Assembly (NCBI GenBank): GCA_945271245.1
Contig: CALYPF010000017.1
Coordinates: forward strand, 1-36,845
Direction of reading: 5' to 3'
Source: an uncultured Enterobacteriaceae bacterium
GTDB lineage: Bacteria; Pseudomonadota; Gammaproteobacteria; Enterobacterales; Enterobacteriaceae
DNA: 36,845 nucleotides
Positions 27,005 through 36,024 of this stretch are shown one piece after another. The notes under the pieces were generated by a model. It did not search any database. It saw only the letters and a program-made list of their open reading frames with translations, and was not told the DNA's origin. The position numbers and the translations under genes are program-made. Each line of letters starts with the position of its first letter. Positions within the stretch are counted from its first letter, which is position 1.

Positions 27005-27546
27005 CACAGGTTAAAGCCGCTTATAGCCGACTCGGCGCTTAAGGAAAATGCGTTTCGACCGCCTGAGCGCGCCTCCAGACGCAGCGTCAATAGCGGCGGC
27101 CAGGGCAGACGCTCTTTGCGAACGACAGTAAAACGCGTAATGGTGAGTTCCACAGGATTAGTCATTTTCTCCCAGCCTTTACCCACGCAGGAAAGCGTAT
27201 CACCATGCGTTTCCAGGCTCCCTTGTTTTAGCCGGTAACCTATTCGCTCCCGCCCGTCACCGGATCGCTTATCTCGCTGTATTAACACACAGTTTTCATG
27301 TTCCTGAATACGCAGCCCCTCAAACGCGCAGACCTTGCGACAATAACCCGCGCGCTGGAGCGATTTTCCGATGGTTAACGCCAGGCGCTGCATATCTTCT
27401 TCCAAGCCTTGCTTATAGAAAATACGCAGCGATGCGTGCTGCAATGCGCTAATAAGCTGCCCGGCTCCCAGCATAATGAGGGCTCCTAATGCCGCTGACA
27501 TTAGCGCTTCTGGCATGACAAATCCGCGTGACGATTCAATTAACAT
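27004..27546 (-). CDS. ppdB: Prepilin-like protein PpdB
   Basis: The 180-residue protein has leader Met-Leu-Ile-Glu-Ser-Ser-Arg-Gly, then Phe-Val-Met-Pro-Glu with Glu at +5 and a hydrophobic helix, as cleaved and methylated by prepilin peptidase. The globular part has paired cysteines (Cys-Arg-Lys-Val-Cys) and resembles J-type minor pseudopilins. The start overlaps the end of ppdA by 7 bp and the stop touches ygdB, so the genes are tightly packed. No prepilin peptidase or assembly ATPase is in the window; those would have to come from elsewhere in the genome. Confidence 0.85.
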   Translation of the reverse strand: MLIESSRGFVMPEALMSAALGALIMLGAGQLISALQHASLRIFYKQGLEEDMQRLALTIGKSLQRAGYCRKVCAFEGLRIQEHENCVLIQRDKRSGDGRERIGYRLKQGSLETHGDTLSCVGKGWEKMTNPVELTITRFTVVRKERLPWPPLLTLRLEARSGGRNAFSLSAESAISGFNL

Positions 27547-28007
27547 GCGCGCTTACCCTCAAGACACAGGCGAATACGCCCCCAACTGGAAATAATAATA
27601 CGCCAGCGGCCGCCTGCATTCCCGAGCGACAGATGCCCGGCCCAGGCCGTATTACGTAAGCCATAGAAATGAATATTACTTGCATCGCCCTCCAGCCAGA
27701 TATCCGGCACGGTGGGGCGCCAGATATGCCGACTTTGGGGAGAGCACGCCGCCCCTGAATTCGCGCAGGCGGTAAGCGCCCACTGTTTGTTCTGCTGCGT
27801 AAGCCGAATATGAAAATCCCTGTTAGTCGCATTCGCTTCATCGCGTATTTGCTGTAACCAGGCCCGCAGCAATAGCGCATTTTGCTGTAAACGCTGTTGC
27901 TGCTGCCAGTGACGCCAGCCGTAAAGGCCACCAACGCTGAGCGAGGCCACAATGCCCATTACCAGCACCAGCTCAATCAATGTAAAACCCTGCTTTGTCT
28001 GATTCAT
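27540..28007 (-). CDS. ppdA: Prepilin-like protein PpdA
   Basis: The 155-residue protein has the textbook class III leader Lys-Gln-Gly then Phe-Thr-Leu-Ile-Glu-Leu and a hydrophobic helix. Conserved parts shared with E. coli PpdA include Gly-Leu-Tyr-Gly-Trp-Arg-His-Trp-Gln-Gln near the helix end, Phe-Tyr-Gly-Leu-Arg-Asn-Thr-Ala-Trp-Ala-Gly-His and Ser-Trp-Gly-Arg-Ile-Arg-Leu-Cys. It is a GspH/FimT-like minor pseudopilin and the first gene of the operon. A 462-bp interval separates it from thyA upstream. Confidence 0.88.
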   Translation of the reverse strand: MNQTKQGFTLIELVLVMGIVASLSVGGLYGWRHWQQQQRLQQNALLLRAWLQQIRDEANATNRDFHIRLTQQNKQWALTACANSGAACSPQSRHIWRPTVPDIWLEGDASNIHFYGLRNTAWAGHLSLGNAGGRWRIIISSWGRIRLCLEGKRAC

Positions 28008-28469
28008 GAAGGCTATTGTGCTTATTGATACGGCTACCGCCAGCCTAATTTAGGCTGCCTGCGCGCTGGCTCGCACACGCATTGACTTCGTTGCCAGTGG
28101 TTACACTATCCTGGAAGATGATACGCAAATCAGTCAGGCTCTGTTACGGGGGAGTATCTCTTTAGGGGGAACTTCGCTTCGGTGAGCCGCTCTTTTGTCG
28201 ATAACGCTCTTTTTACGCCGAAGCTCGGTATCCAACGCAAGAAAACGCCAGCGCGGGTATAGCATTTTCCACCGGCAGGCGCCCGATAATGAGCTAACCA
28301 GAAGTGAGGCAGAGTAGGGAGTGAAAGCCAGGCGCAGAGACCAGGATAAAGCCGTATATAACGTTACGTTATCCTGACTTCTGGCGGGCGCAGCGCCGTG
28401 GGAAAAACACCATGATGCTAATGCCGTAGCGCGGCGCCCGCTAACGATAATACTAAAGAAGCCGCGCGA
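28008..28469. other. Gene-free interval between thyA and ppdA, possibly with decayed coding sequence
   Basis: There is no convincing gene in these 462 bases. In E. coli the same gap is, as I recall, much shorter. Short plus-strand stretches look protein-like but lack starts and are broken: an open run of 43 codons at 28054-28185 and another of about 30 at 28205-28295. I recognise neither. The interval should also contain the ppdA promoter, which I cannot place with confidence. Confidence 0.3.
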
Positions 28470-29264
28470 TTAAATTGCTACCGGTGCTTTGATAGCCGGA
28501 TATGGATCGTAGCCTTCAATTTCAAAATCATCGAAGCAATACTCAAACAGCGAATCAGGCTTTCGCTTAATGACGAGCTGCGGCAAGGGACGCGGCTCAC
28601 GCGTTAATTGCAGACGGGTTTGCTCCAGATGATTACTATATAAATGCGTATCTCCGCCGGTCCACACGAAATCACCGGCCTCCAGATTGCACTGCTGGGC
28701 TACCATATGCACCAGCAGCGCATAGCTGGCGATATTAAACGGCAGGCCAAGGAAAACATCGCATGAACGCTGGTATAGCTGGCAGGACAGCCGCCCATTT
28801 GCTACGTAAAACTGGAAGAAGGCGTGGCAAGGAGCCAGCGCCATCTCATCCAGCTCGCCGACGTTCCACGCCGACACGATAATTCGCCGTGAATCCGGGT
28901 CGCTTTTAAGCTGTTCCAGCACTTTTGCGATTTGATCTATTGAGCGCCCGTTAGGGGCGCCCCAGCTACGCCATTGTTTACCGTACACGGGCCCCAGGTC
29001 GCCGTTTGCATCGGCCCATTCATCCCAGATAGTGACATTGTTATCATGCAAATAGGCAACGTTGGTATCGCCTTTCAGGAACCACAGCAGTTCATGAATG
29101 ATGGAGCGAAGATGGCAACGTTTCGTCGTCACCAGCGGAAACCCCTTGCTGAGGTCAAAACGCATTTGATGTCCGAAAATCGAGAGAGTGCCGGTGCCGG
29201 TGCGATCGTTTTTTGGCGTCCCTTCGGCTAACACCTTTTTCATTAAATCAAGATACTGTTGCAT
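28470..29264 (-). CDS. thyA: Thymidylate synthase ThyA
   Basis: The protein is 264 residues, the same length as E. coli ThyA and nearly identical by eye. It shows Asp-Arg-Thr-Gly-Thr-Gly-Thr near the N-terminus, the catalytic cysteine in [22 protein letters not shown], and the C-terminal Ala-Pro-Val-Ala-Ile. It methylates dUMP to dTMP with methylene-tetrahydrofolate. It follows lgt after 6 bp and is probably coupled to it, as in E. coli. Confidence 0.98.
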   Translation of the reverse strand: MQQYLDLMKKVLAEGTPKNDRTGTGTLSIFGHQMRFDLSKGFPLVTTKRCHLRSIIHELLWFLKGDTNVAYLHDNNVTIWDEWADANGDLGPVYGKQWRSWGAPNGRSIDQIAKVLEQLKSDPDSRRIIVSAWNVGELDEMALAPCHAFFQFYVANGRLSCQLYQRSCDVFLGLPFNIASYALLVHMVAQQCNLEAGDFVWTGGDTHLYSNHLEQTRLQLTREPRPLPQLVIKRKPDSLFEYCFDDFEIEGYDPYPAIKAPVAI

Positions 29265-29270
29265 ATGTCC

Positions 29271-30143
29271 TCAAGATACCTGCGGCTGACGGCGGCGATA
29301 GGCCCAAATCATCATGACAAGCCCGGCAACAATCATCGGAATTGAAAGGATCTGCCCCATACTGATGTACTGCACCCATGCCCCGGTAAACTGCGCATCC
29401 GGCTGGCGGAAAAACTCAACGATGATGCGAAAAGCGCCGTAGCCAATAAGAAAAAGCCCGGATACCGCCCCGGTTGGGCGCGGTTTGCGAATAAACAGGT
29501 TAAGAATGATAAACAGCACGATGCCTTCAAGAAAAAGTTCGTAGAGCTGTGAAGGATGGCGCGGCAATACGCCGTAGGTGTTAAGCAATGCCTGCCATTG
29601 GGGGTGTGAAGGCAAAAGCCCGATATCTTCACTGCGGGAGCCGGGGAATAACATGGCAAAACGAAACCCGGGATCGACGCGCCCCCACAGCTCTCCGTTG
29701 ATAAAATTGCCTAAACGCCCGGCGCCTAAGCCAAACGGAATCAGGGGCGCAATAAAATCGGAGACCTGGAAAAAGGTGCGCTTTGTGCGATACGCGAAAA
29801 TCAGCATGACGCAGATAACGCCGATAAGCCCGCCGTGGAAGGACATTCCCCCGTCCCACACCCGAAATAAATACAGCGGATTATCCAAAAATAGCGGCAA
29901 GTTATAGAATAAAACGTAGCCAATACGCCCACCGAGGAACACGCCCAGGAAACCGGCGTAGAGCAGATTTTCCACTTCGTTTTTCGTCCAGCCGCTTCCC
30001 GGTCGATTAGCGCGCCGCACCGCTAGCCACATCGCAAAAACGAATCCCACCAGATACATAAGCCCGTACCAGTGAAGTGAAACCGGGCCGATGGAAAAAA
30101 TCACCGGATCGAAGTTAGGGAAACGCAAATAGCCACTGTTCAT
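29271..30143 (-). CDS. lgt: Phosphatidylglycerol-prolipoprotein diacylglyceryl transferase Lgt
   Basis: This 290-residue inner membrane protein has about seven membrane segments. The family signatures are [19 protein letters not shown], and [14 protein letters not shown], which include the essential His and Arg. It adds diacylglycerol to the lipobox cysteine of prolipoproteins; MltA, YgdI and YgdR in this window are predicted clients. It is transcribed with thyA. GGTGACAG lies just before the ATG. Confidence 0.97.
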   Translation of the reverse strand: MNSGYLRFPNFDPVIFSIGPVSLHWYGLMYLVGFVFAMWLAVRRANRPGSGWTKNEVENLLYAGFLGVFLGGRIGYVLFYNLPLFLDNPLYLFRVWDGGMSFHGGLIGVICVMLIFAYRTKRTFFQVSDFIAPLIPFGLGAGRLGNFINGELWGRVDPGFRFAMLFPGSRSEDIGLLPSHPQWQALLNTYGVLPRHPSQLYELFLEGIVLFIILNLFIRKPRPTGAVSGLFLIGYGAFRIIVEFFRQPDAQFTGAWVQYISMGQILSIPMIVAGLVMMIWAYRRRQPQVS

Positions 30144-30295
30144 CTGTCACCATAAAGCTGTTTATCCCGCCCGCGCGTTGGGCGGATTGATACGTTACGC
30201 GCCCTCACCGGACGCTCCCAAAGCAGCGGATCATAGCATAAAGCCCTGGCAGGAAACGTCGCGAAGATGTAAAAGAACGCGAGAAACGCCGTTCC

Positions 30296-32542
30296 TCAGC
30301 GCCCGCCGCGTATTAAACCACCCACGCCGCGCCGCTCCATAAAGGCGGCAATTTGATGCCGCACTTCGGTCACAAGCTGCGCCTCCAGGCTGCGCTGCGC
30401 CAAAGCCTGCGCCTCTTCCAGAGTAATATGCCGCAGCAGGTATTTAACCCGGGCCACAGAGCGCGCATTCATTGAAAGATGATGGTATCCGAGGCCGACG
30501 AGCACCGCGACGCACATCGGGTCGCCCGCCATTTCACCGCAAAGCCCGATATCCAACCCGGCGCTTTGCGCATCCCGGGCAATCACCGACAGCGCCCGGA
30601 GCATTGCCGGATGCAGGCTGTCATAAAGCCCGGCAACGCGAGTATTATTTCGATCGACCGCCAATAAATACTGCGTCAGATCGTTTGATCCTATTGAGAT
30701 AAAATCTACGCGCCCGGCAAGCTGCGGCAGCATAAAGATCATGGAAGGTACTTCCACCATCACGCCAATACGCGGTGTGGGAATGGCATAGCCCAGCCCG
30801 TCCTCTACTTCGCGCCAGGCGCGGTCGATAAGCCGACGCGCCTCATCCACTTCATCAAGGCTGGTTATCATCGGCAGGAGGATACTGAGATTGCCGCTGG
30901 CGGCGTTGGCGCGCAGCATGGCGCGCACCTGGATCAGGAAGATCTCTGGCTGATCCAGCGTGATACGCATGCCCCGCCAGCCGAGACTGGGATTTTCTTC
31001 GCTGATAGGCATGTAGGGCAATTGTTTATCGGCGCCCACGTCCAGCGTACGCAGCACCACAGGCTTATTGCAGAACGTTTGCAGCATGCCCTGATATTGG
31101 GCGACCTGCTCTTCTTCCGAGGGAAAACCGCTCTGTAGCATAAACGGAATTTCTGTGCGATACAGGCCGATGCCGTCTACCCACGCTCCCTGCTTTTCTT
31201 CAAGCTCCGGGCTAAGACCGGCATTAAGCATCACCTGGATACGCTCACCGCTTTTCAGGCGCGCGGCCTGAGTCGCCTCTTCTTCTGCCAGCTGACTGAG
31301 CGCATTTTCTTCGCCAATTACCCGCTGATATTCCGTTATCAGCGTCGGCCCCGGATCGACCAGCACCTCCCCCCGATAGCCATCAACAATGAGCATTCGC
31401 TGATGCAGCATCTGCGGCTGGATATCCGCGCCCATAACGGTGGGAATGCCCATCGCTCTGACCATAATCGCCGCGTGCGAATTGGCCGCGCCGTCGCGAA
31501 CCACAACGCCTGCCAGACGCTCCGTCGGTACTTCAGCGAGCGTGGCGGCCGATAGCTCATCGGCAACCAGAACAAAGCGGGCAGGCCAGGTATTTGGCCC
31601 CAGGATCGTATCATCAAGCTGGAATAGCAGGCGCTGACCCAAAGTGCGTAAATCAACGGCCCGCTCTTTAAGATAACCGTCATTAAGCCTGGCAAAGCGT
31701 GCGGCGAATTTTTCAATTACTTTTCTGACGGCCCATTCGGCAACGGCACCCTTTTCAATCTCTGCGTATAACTCACGGCGCAGGTTAACGTCAGACAGCA
31801 GGTGGATATACAGATCGAAAATCGCCGCGGTCTCTTTTTGCGCGCCTGCGGCAAAGCGTTTACTGAAGCGCCGAAACTCCGCAGAAGCCTCTTCCAGAGC
31901 AGAAGAAAGGCGCTCGCGCTCACGGGCGACATCCAGCGTAGAGGCCTCCGGCACCTGCTCAATCAGCGGCATCGTGGTATCCATCCACCCTTCTGCCACC
32001 GCCACGCCGGGTGAGGCCGCAAGTGCGCGCAGGCGCGTTTGCCGATATTGCCCGAACAGCGCGGTTAATTGCGACTGAGAGAGAATGGCGGCCATTTGCG
32101 TTGCGAGCGTGACGAGGAAAGATTCTTCGCTCTCATCGAACTGCCGCTGTTCACGCTGCTGGACCACGAGAATACCGAGCAACTGACGGCGCTGGATAAT
32201 AGGCACGCCCAGAAAAGCACGAAAGCGTTCTTCTTTTACGGCGGGGATAAATTTAAAGCTCGGATGTTTTTGCGCGTCGGCTAAGTTAATAGGCTCGGCC
32301 AGACGGCCCACTAGCCCTACCAGGCCTTCATCAAACGCTAGGGTAATGGTGCGACCGCGCGGCTTTTTAAGGCCCCGCGTCGCCATTAGATAGTAACAGC
32401 GCCGTTCATGGTCGGCGAGATAGACCGAACAAACCTCCGTATCCATTGCGCGGCAAATGTCATTGACCAAAATTTCCAGCGCCTCGCTAAGACGGGGAGC
32501 GCTGGCAACTTTTTCGACTATCTCTCGTAGCGGAGTAAGCAT
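30296..32542 (-). CDS. ptsP: Phosphoenolpyruvate-protein phosphotransferase PtsP (enzyme I-Ntr)
   Basis: The protein is 748 residues, the normal length. An N-terminal GAF domain (about 1-165; Val-Cys-Ser-Val-Tyr-Leu-Ala-Asp) is followed by the enzyme I phosphotransfer domain. Its active His356 lies in Ala-Ala-Asn-Ser-His-Ala-Ala-Ile-Met. The PEP-binding barrel has Gly-Ile-Gly-Leu-Tyr-Arg-Thr-Glu, Ile-Gly-Val-Met-Val-Glu-Val-Pro-Ser, Ile-Gly-Ser-Asn-Asp-Leu-Thr-Gln-Tyr and Leu-Cys-Gly-Glu-Met-Ala-Gly-Asp. It starts the nitrogen PTS relay PtsP-PtsO-PtsN, with glutamine sensed by the GAF domain. It follows rppH after 12 bp. Confidence 0.97.
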   Translation of the reverse strand: MLTPLREIVEKVASAPRLSEALEILVNDICRAMDTEVCSVYLADHERRCYYLMATRGLKKPRGRTITLAFDEGLVGLVGRLAEPINLADAQKHPSFKFIPAVKEERFRAFLGVPIIQRRQLLGILVVQQREQRQFDESEESFLVTLATQMAAILSQSQLTALFGQYRQTRLRALAASPGVAVAEGWMDTTMPLIEQVPEASTLDVARERERLSSALEEASAEFRRFSKRFAAGAQKETAAIFDLYIHLLSDVNLRRELYAEIEKGAVAEWAVRKVIEKFAARFARLNDGYLKERAVDLRTLGQRLLFQLDDTILGPNTWPARFVLVADELSAATLAEVPTERLAGVVVRDGAANSHAAIMVRAMGIPTVMGADIQPQMLHQRMLIVDGYRGEVLVDPGPTLITEYQRVIGEENALSQLAEEEATQAARLKSGERIQVMLNAGLSPELEEKQGAWVDGIGLYRTEIPFMLQSGFPSEEEQVAQYQGMLQTFCNKPVVLRTLDVGADKQLPYMPISEENPSLGWRGMRITLDQPEIFLIQVRAMLRANAASGNLSILLPMITSLDEVDEARRLIDRAWREVEDGLGYAIPTPRIGVMVEVPSMIFMLPQLAGRVDFISIGSNDLTQYLLAVDRNNTRVAGLYDSLHPAMLRALSVIARDAQSAGLDIGLCGEMAGDPMCVAVLVGLGYHHLSMNARSVARVKYLLRHITLEEAQALAQRSLEAQLVTEVRHQIAAFMERRGVGGLIRGGR

Positions 32543-32554
32543 ATTACGCGTGGC

Positions 32555-33085
32555 CTAGCCTCTTTTTCGCCGCCAGTGGGGCGATGAATGCCGCTGAGAG
32601 CCTGGCTCCTGCATCGGCATTACCACGCTGGCGAACTCTTTCATTACGCGACGATAGACATCGCGTTTAAAAGACACCACTTGCCGAACCGGATACCAAT
32701 AACTCACCCAGCGCCAGCCATCGAATTCGGGCATACCGCTGGCCTGCATATTAATATCGCTATCGCTGCCGGTTAATTGCAGCAGAAACCACTTCTGTTT
32801 TTGCCCAATACAGACAGGTTTTGTATCCCAACGCACCAAACGCTTTGGTAATTTGTACCGTAACCAGTTGCGGGTGGAGGCTAAAAGGCGCACGTCTTTG
32901 CGCTGTAACCCCACTTCCTCATACAGTTCCCGGTACATTGCCTGCTCAGGGGACTCTCCGGGATTAATTCCTCCCTGAGGAAACTGCCAGGAATGTTGCC
33001 CAAAACGTCTGGCCCACATAACCTGCCCCTGACGATTACAGATAACAATTCCAACGTTTGGGCGGTAGCCATCGTCATCAATCAC
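32555..33085 (-). CDS. rppH: RNA 5'-pyrophosphohydrolase RppH
   Basis: This 176-residue Nudix hydrolase has a complete Nudix box from Gly38 to Leu60, with Glu44, Arg52-Glu53 and Glu56-Glu57. The start [12 protein letters not shown] is the family start. It removes pyrophosphate from triphosphorylated RNA 5' ends and so triggers RNase E decay. It is the first gene of the rppH-ptsP pair. Upstream lies the 681-bp interval with the DARS2-like region and the divergent mutH. Confidence 0.97.
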   Translation of the reverse strand: MIDDDGYRPNVGIVICNRQGQVMWARRFGQHSWQFPQGGINPGESPEQAMYRELYEEVGLQRKDVRLLASTRNWLRYKLPKRLVRWDTKPVCIGQKQKWFLLQLTGSDSDINMQASGMPEFDGWRWVSYWYPVRQVVSFKRDVYRRVMKEFASVVMPMQEPGSQRHSSPHWRRKRG

Positions 33086-33252
33086 CGGACTACCTCAAAA
33101 TAAATCTGGATGGCGTCGATTGTTTCATACTCCCGTTGGGCGGTAAACCACTCTCTCGCGTTGTTGAAAAGGTATAACCATTGAATAACTCACAGTAAAA
33201 GCTCAAGTTATAAACAGACATCGGCTTTTAGCGCGAGTTTATTCACTTTTTC

Positions 33253-33577
33253 TGTGGATATCGCTGTGTAGAAGTGAGGAATTAACGCGGGAAAACTCTG
33301 TACAGCGTTTTGAACCCCTCAGCGGGAATATCTTAATATTCCTTATATATCAAAAAATTAAATAAATAATAATGAGGATTCACGGGGCCTACATCCCCAG
33401 TTACCCACTAAAGATCCGCAAGCTGACGTTTTTTTATACACAGTCGATTTTATCCACAGATTGTGCCAATAAGTTAGTCATAATTGGGTGGAATATCGCA
33501 AATATGGCATTCGTCAAGCCTGTAAATGGAAACAGTAGTCGTCATTTCCCCCAGTTATCCCATTATTCTGTGGATAA
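33253..33577. promoter_or_regulatory. DARS2-like DnaA-reactivating region (DnaA-box cluster with IHF site)
   Basis: The rppH-mutH gap (33086-33766) is where E. coli has DARS2, which converts ADP-DnaA to ATP-DnaA. DnaA boxes visible here are TTATACACA at 33434-33442 and TTATCCACA at 33450-33458 (plus strand), TTATCCACA at 33569-33577 (minus), ATATCCACA at 33253-33261 (minus), and a one-mismatch box at 33265-33273 (minus). A perfect IHF consensus site, TATCAAAAAATTA, is at 33348-33360. DARS2 in E. coli depends on DnaA boxes plus IHF and Fis. Position and content agree; which boxes form the core I-III set is not resolved, and I did not place a Fis site. A 95-codon frame at 33372-33659 across this region looks spurious. 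Confidence 0.82.
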
Positions 33578-33683
33578 CCGGGGGGAAGATCCTGTTCATT
33601 GCCAGTGTTCAGAAAGGGAAAAGCTTTTATGCCAGCGAATACCCAACAAATTACGCTAATAAAATATACGGAAAATCATAACG

Positions 33684-33712
33684 TTGGTATTTTTACTCAG
33701 GGCAGGTACACT
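33684..33712 (+). promoter_or_regulatory. Candidate mutH promoter
   Basis: TTGGTA (33684-33689) and TACACT (33707-33712) have a 17-bp spacer and lie 54 bp before mutH. Reasonable hexamers, identified by eye only. Confidence 0.4.
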
Positions 33713-33766
33713 TTATTCACCGCGCCTGCCATCAGGCGGCGATTTTTTAACCACTGATAACGAGCA

Positions 33767-34453
33767 ATGGAATTACTACGCCCTTTTCTGCAACCTCCCG
33801 CAAGCGAGGCACAGTTAATTGACCAGGCGCACCGGCTGGCAGGTTACACATTGGGCGAGCTGGCAAGCCTCGCAGGGCTGCCTATTCCTCAAGATTTAAA
33901 GCGAGATAAAGGCTGGACAGGTTTACTGCTGGAACACTGGCTCGGAGCCAGCGCTGGCAGCAAGCCAGAACAGGATTTTGCGGCACTCGGTATTGAGCTT
34001 AAGAGCATTCCGGTCGATGCCCACGGCCGACCGCTGGAAACCACTTTCGTTTGTGTCGCACCTTTAACGGGCAATACGGGAATTACCTGGGAAAGCAGCC
34101 ATGTGCGCTATAAATTGCGCCGGGTGCTATGGATTCCCGTTGAAGGCGAGCGCAGTATCCCCTTATCAGAGCGCCGCGTCGGTAGTCCACTACTTTGGAG
34201 CCCGTCGCCTGAAGAAGATGAACAGCTACGTCGCGACTGGGAAGAGTTAATGGATTTCATTGTGTTAGGGCACGTTGAACGTATTACCGCCCGGCACGGC
34301 GAAGTTTTACAAATACGTCCTAAGGCGGCTAACGCTCGGGCGCTGACGGAAGCCATCGGGGAACACGGGGAGCCAATTTTAACCCTCCCACGCGGATTTT
34401 ATCTAAAAAAAGCCTTTACTGTCGCTCTGCTGGCCCGCCATTTTCTCCTGTAA
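33767..34453 (+). CDS. mutH: DNA mismatch repair endonuclease MutH
   Basis: The protein is 228 residues (229 in E. coli). The catalytic set Asp70, Glu77 and Lys79 is present in [10 protein letters not shown], in the Sau3AI/MutH nuclease fold. Activated by MutS and MutL, it nicks the unmethylated strand at hemimethylated GATC. The C-terminal [12 protein letters not shown] is typical. It is divergent from rppH across the DARS2-like region. ygdQ follows after 113 bp on the same strand. Confidence 0.97.
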   Translation: MELLRPFLQPPASEAQLIDQAHRLAGYTLGELASLAGLPIPQDLKRDKGWTGLLLEHWLGASAGSKPEQDFAALGIELKSIPVDAHGRPLETTFVCVAPLTGNTGITWESSHVRYKLRRVLWIPVEGERSIPLSERRVGSPLLWSPSPEEDEQLRRDWEELMDFIVLGHVERITARHGEVLQIRPKAANARALTEAIGEHGEPILTLPRGFYLKKAFTVALLARHFLL

Positions 34454-34566
34454 ACGGCATTTTGCCGACGCGCAACATAGCCTATACTACGCCTTCTTTT
34501 TGAGGGTATTTTCGTCACAGGCTTGCTTAACCGGCCCGACATTTTTCTTTTTTAGCAGGATAGTCA

Positions 34567-35280
34567 ATGTTGCTTGCATGGATAACAGATCCCAGCGCGT
34601 GGCTGGCGCTTGGCACGCTCACGCTTCTGGAAATCGTACTGGGTATTGATAACATCATTTTTCTTTCGCTGGTGGTGGCGAAACTACCGCCGCATCTGCA
34701 AAACCGCGCGCGGCGCGTGGGGCTTAGCGCGGCGATGCTCATGCGCCTGGCGCTGCTGGCCTCTATCGCCTGGGTAAGCCATCTGATCCAGCCGTTATTT
34801 ACCGTTTTTGGCCACGCGATTTCCGTGCGCGATCTGATTCTGCTGCTCGGCGGCCTGTTTTTGGTAATCAAAGCGAGTAAAGAGATCCACGAGTCTATTG
34901 AAGGCGATGAAAGCGCTCAAGAGACCCACGTCCACTCATTTTGGGGTGCAATCTTACAAATTATGCTGTTGGATATTATTTTCAGCCTTGATTCCGTAAT
35001 TACCGCAGTCGGCCTTTCCGGGCATTTAATCATTATGATGGCGGCAGTGGTCATAGCCGTGGGGGTAATGATGTTCGCCGCGCGCCCCATTGGCGAGTTT
35101 GTCGACAGGCATCCTTCAGTAAAAATGCTGGCGCTGGCGTTTCTGATTCTGGTGGGACTGACGCTTATTTTGGAAAGTATCGATATCCATGTTCCCAAGG
35201 GGTATATCTACTTCGCCATGTTCTTCTCTATCGCCGTTGAAAGCCTGAATCTGTTACGCAGCAAAAAACATCGCAGCTAA
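34567..35280 (+). CDS. ygdQ: TerC-family inner membrane protein YgdQ
   Basis: The 237-residue protein has about seven membrane segments and the same length as E. coli YgdQ. TerC-family acidic motifs in the membrane are visible: Leu-Glu-Ile-Val-Leu-Gly-Ile-Asp-Asn-Ile-Ile-Phe-Leu-Ser in the second segment and Asp-Ile-Ile-Phe-Ser-Leu-Asp-Ser-Val-Ile-Thr-Ala-Val-Gly in a later one. TerC relatives such as Alx and MeeF export metals, chiefly manganese, so a metal-related role is possible, but YgdQ itself has no settled function that I know. It ends six bases before a Rho-independent terminator. Confidence 0.94.
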   Translation: MLLAWITDPSAWLALGTLTLLEIVLGIDNIIFLSLVVAKLPPHLQNRARRVGLSAAMLMRLALLASIAWVSHLIQPLFTVFGHAISVRDLILLLGGLFLVIKASKEIHESIEGDESAQETHVHSFWGAILQIMLLDIIFSLDSVITAVGLSGHLIIMMAAVVIAVGVMMFAARPIGEFVDRHPSVKMLALAFLILVGLTLILESIDIHVPKGYIYFAMFFSIAVESLNLLRSKKHRS

Positions 35281-35285
35281 CCGTG

Positions 35286-35306
35286 CCCCCTCTGCCAGGG
35301 GGTTTT
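35286..35306 (+). terminator. ygdQ terminator
   Basis: The stem CCCCCT / AGGGGG (35286-35291 with 35297-35302) has a five-base loop and is followed by TTTTG, immediately after ygdQ. The T tract is short. Confidence 0.7.
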
Positions 35307-35553
35307 GTGACAGAAATATCCTTTTTTCAGACTTCATAGCTTTCTTCTTTGGTAAGTGTAGGTTATTAATAAATAAAGTTCTGGCTGATCACGTCGATGG
35401 CCTGGCCGGCTCTTTCGGCTACTCAGCGTGAAAAATCGCTATATCTCGACGCTATACGCGCTTATCGGAAAATGCCCTGCCTCACGGTCGTTTACTTATC
35501 GATCGGTTAGGGTAAATGCTTATCAGTAGTCACGAACGGAAAGAGGGAAGAAA

Positions 35554-35772
35554 ATGAAAAAATGGGCTGTCGCCATTTCCGCCGTAGGATTGGTCTTTGC
35601 CGTATCAGGATGCAGTAGTGATTATGTTATGGCCACAAAAGACGGGCGAATGATCCTTACGGAAGGCAAACCGCAGATAGATGATGATACCGGGCTTGTC
35701 AGTTATCGGGACATCCAGGGAAACGAGATGCAGATTAACCGCGACGATGTTTCACAAATTATCGAACGGTAA
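35554..35772 (+). CDS. ygdR: YgdI/YgdR-family small lipoprotein (DUF903)
   Basis: The 72-residue protein has a lipoprotein signal ending Val-Ser-Gly-Cys. It then has [22 protein letters not shown] and Met-Gln-Ile-Asn-Arg-Asp-Asp-Val. It is paralogous to YgdI at 7028-7249. A purine-rich ribosome site (AAAGAGGGAAGAAA) precedes the ATG. Its own promoter should lie in the 250 bp after the ygdQ terminator. Function unknown. Confidence 0.94.
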   Translation: MKKWAVAISAVGLVFAVSGCSSDYVMATKDGRMILTEGKPQIDDDTGLVSYRDIQGNEMQINRDDVSQIIER

Positions 35773-35783
35773 GGTATAAAAAT

Positions 35784-35804
35784 CGGCCCTGGGCCGTTTT
35801 TTTT
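35784..35804 (+). terminator. ygdR Rho-independent terminator
   Basis: The stem CGGCC / GGCCG (35784-35788 with 35792-35796) has a three-base loop and is followed by eight T, twelve bases after the ygdR stop. Confidence 0.88.
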
Positions 35805-35866
35805 CGCCTGAGGAGTGCTTTTCGCAGCGCCATTCGGGCGATAAAAAACTACCGGGCATCCAATAA

Positions 35867-35995
35867 AAATACGTTCACTACAGACCCAGAGTTTATGACC
35901 CTGAAATACAGGCCGTTATCCGCAGCAATACCGCAGCGAGCTGGCTCACCGGCAACGCCGCCATCACGGTGCCAAACTTGCTCTTCTCAGGCTAA
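35867..35995 (+). pseudogene. Possible coding remnant between ygdR and tas
   Basis: A plus-strand frame with no start codon reads 42 codons to a TAA. Its composition is protein-like (Tyr-Asp-Pro-Glu-Ile-Gln-Ala-Val-Ile-Arg-Ser-Asn-Thr-Ala-Ala-Ser-Trp-Leu-Thr-Gly). It starts after a stop at 35864-35866 and follows the ygdR terminator, so it is not part of ygdR, and it ends 29 bp before tas. It could be the 3' end of a lost gene or chance. I recognise no family. Confidence 0.2.
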
Positions 35996-36024
35996 ATCAA
36001 CTCATAATAAATAAGGAAACCGGC

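Noticed and set aside
33372..33659. 95-codon plus-strand frame between rppH and mutH
   Set aside because: It spans the DnaA boxes and has no ribosome site or recognisable similarity. The interval is better explained as a DARS2-like control region.
34455..34475. CGGCATTTTGCCG hairpin after mutH as a terminator
   Set aside because: Only a four-pair stem and no T run; mutH and ygdQ may simply read through.
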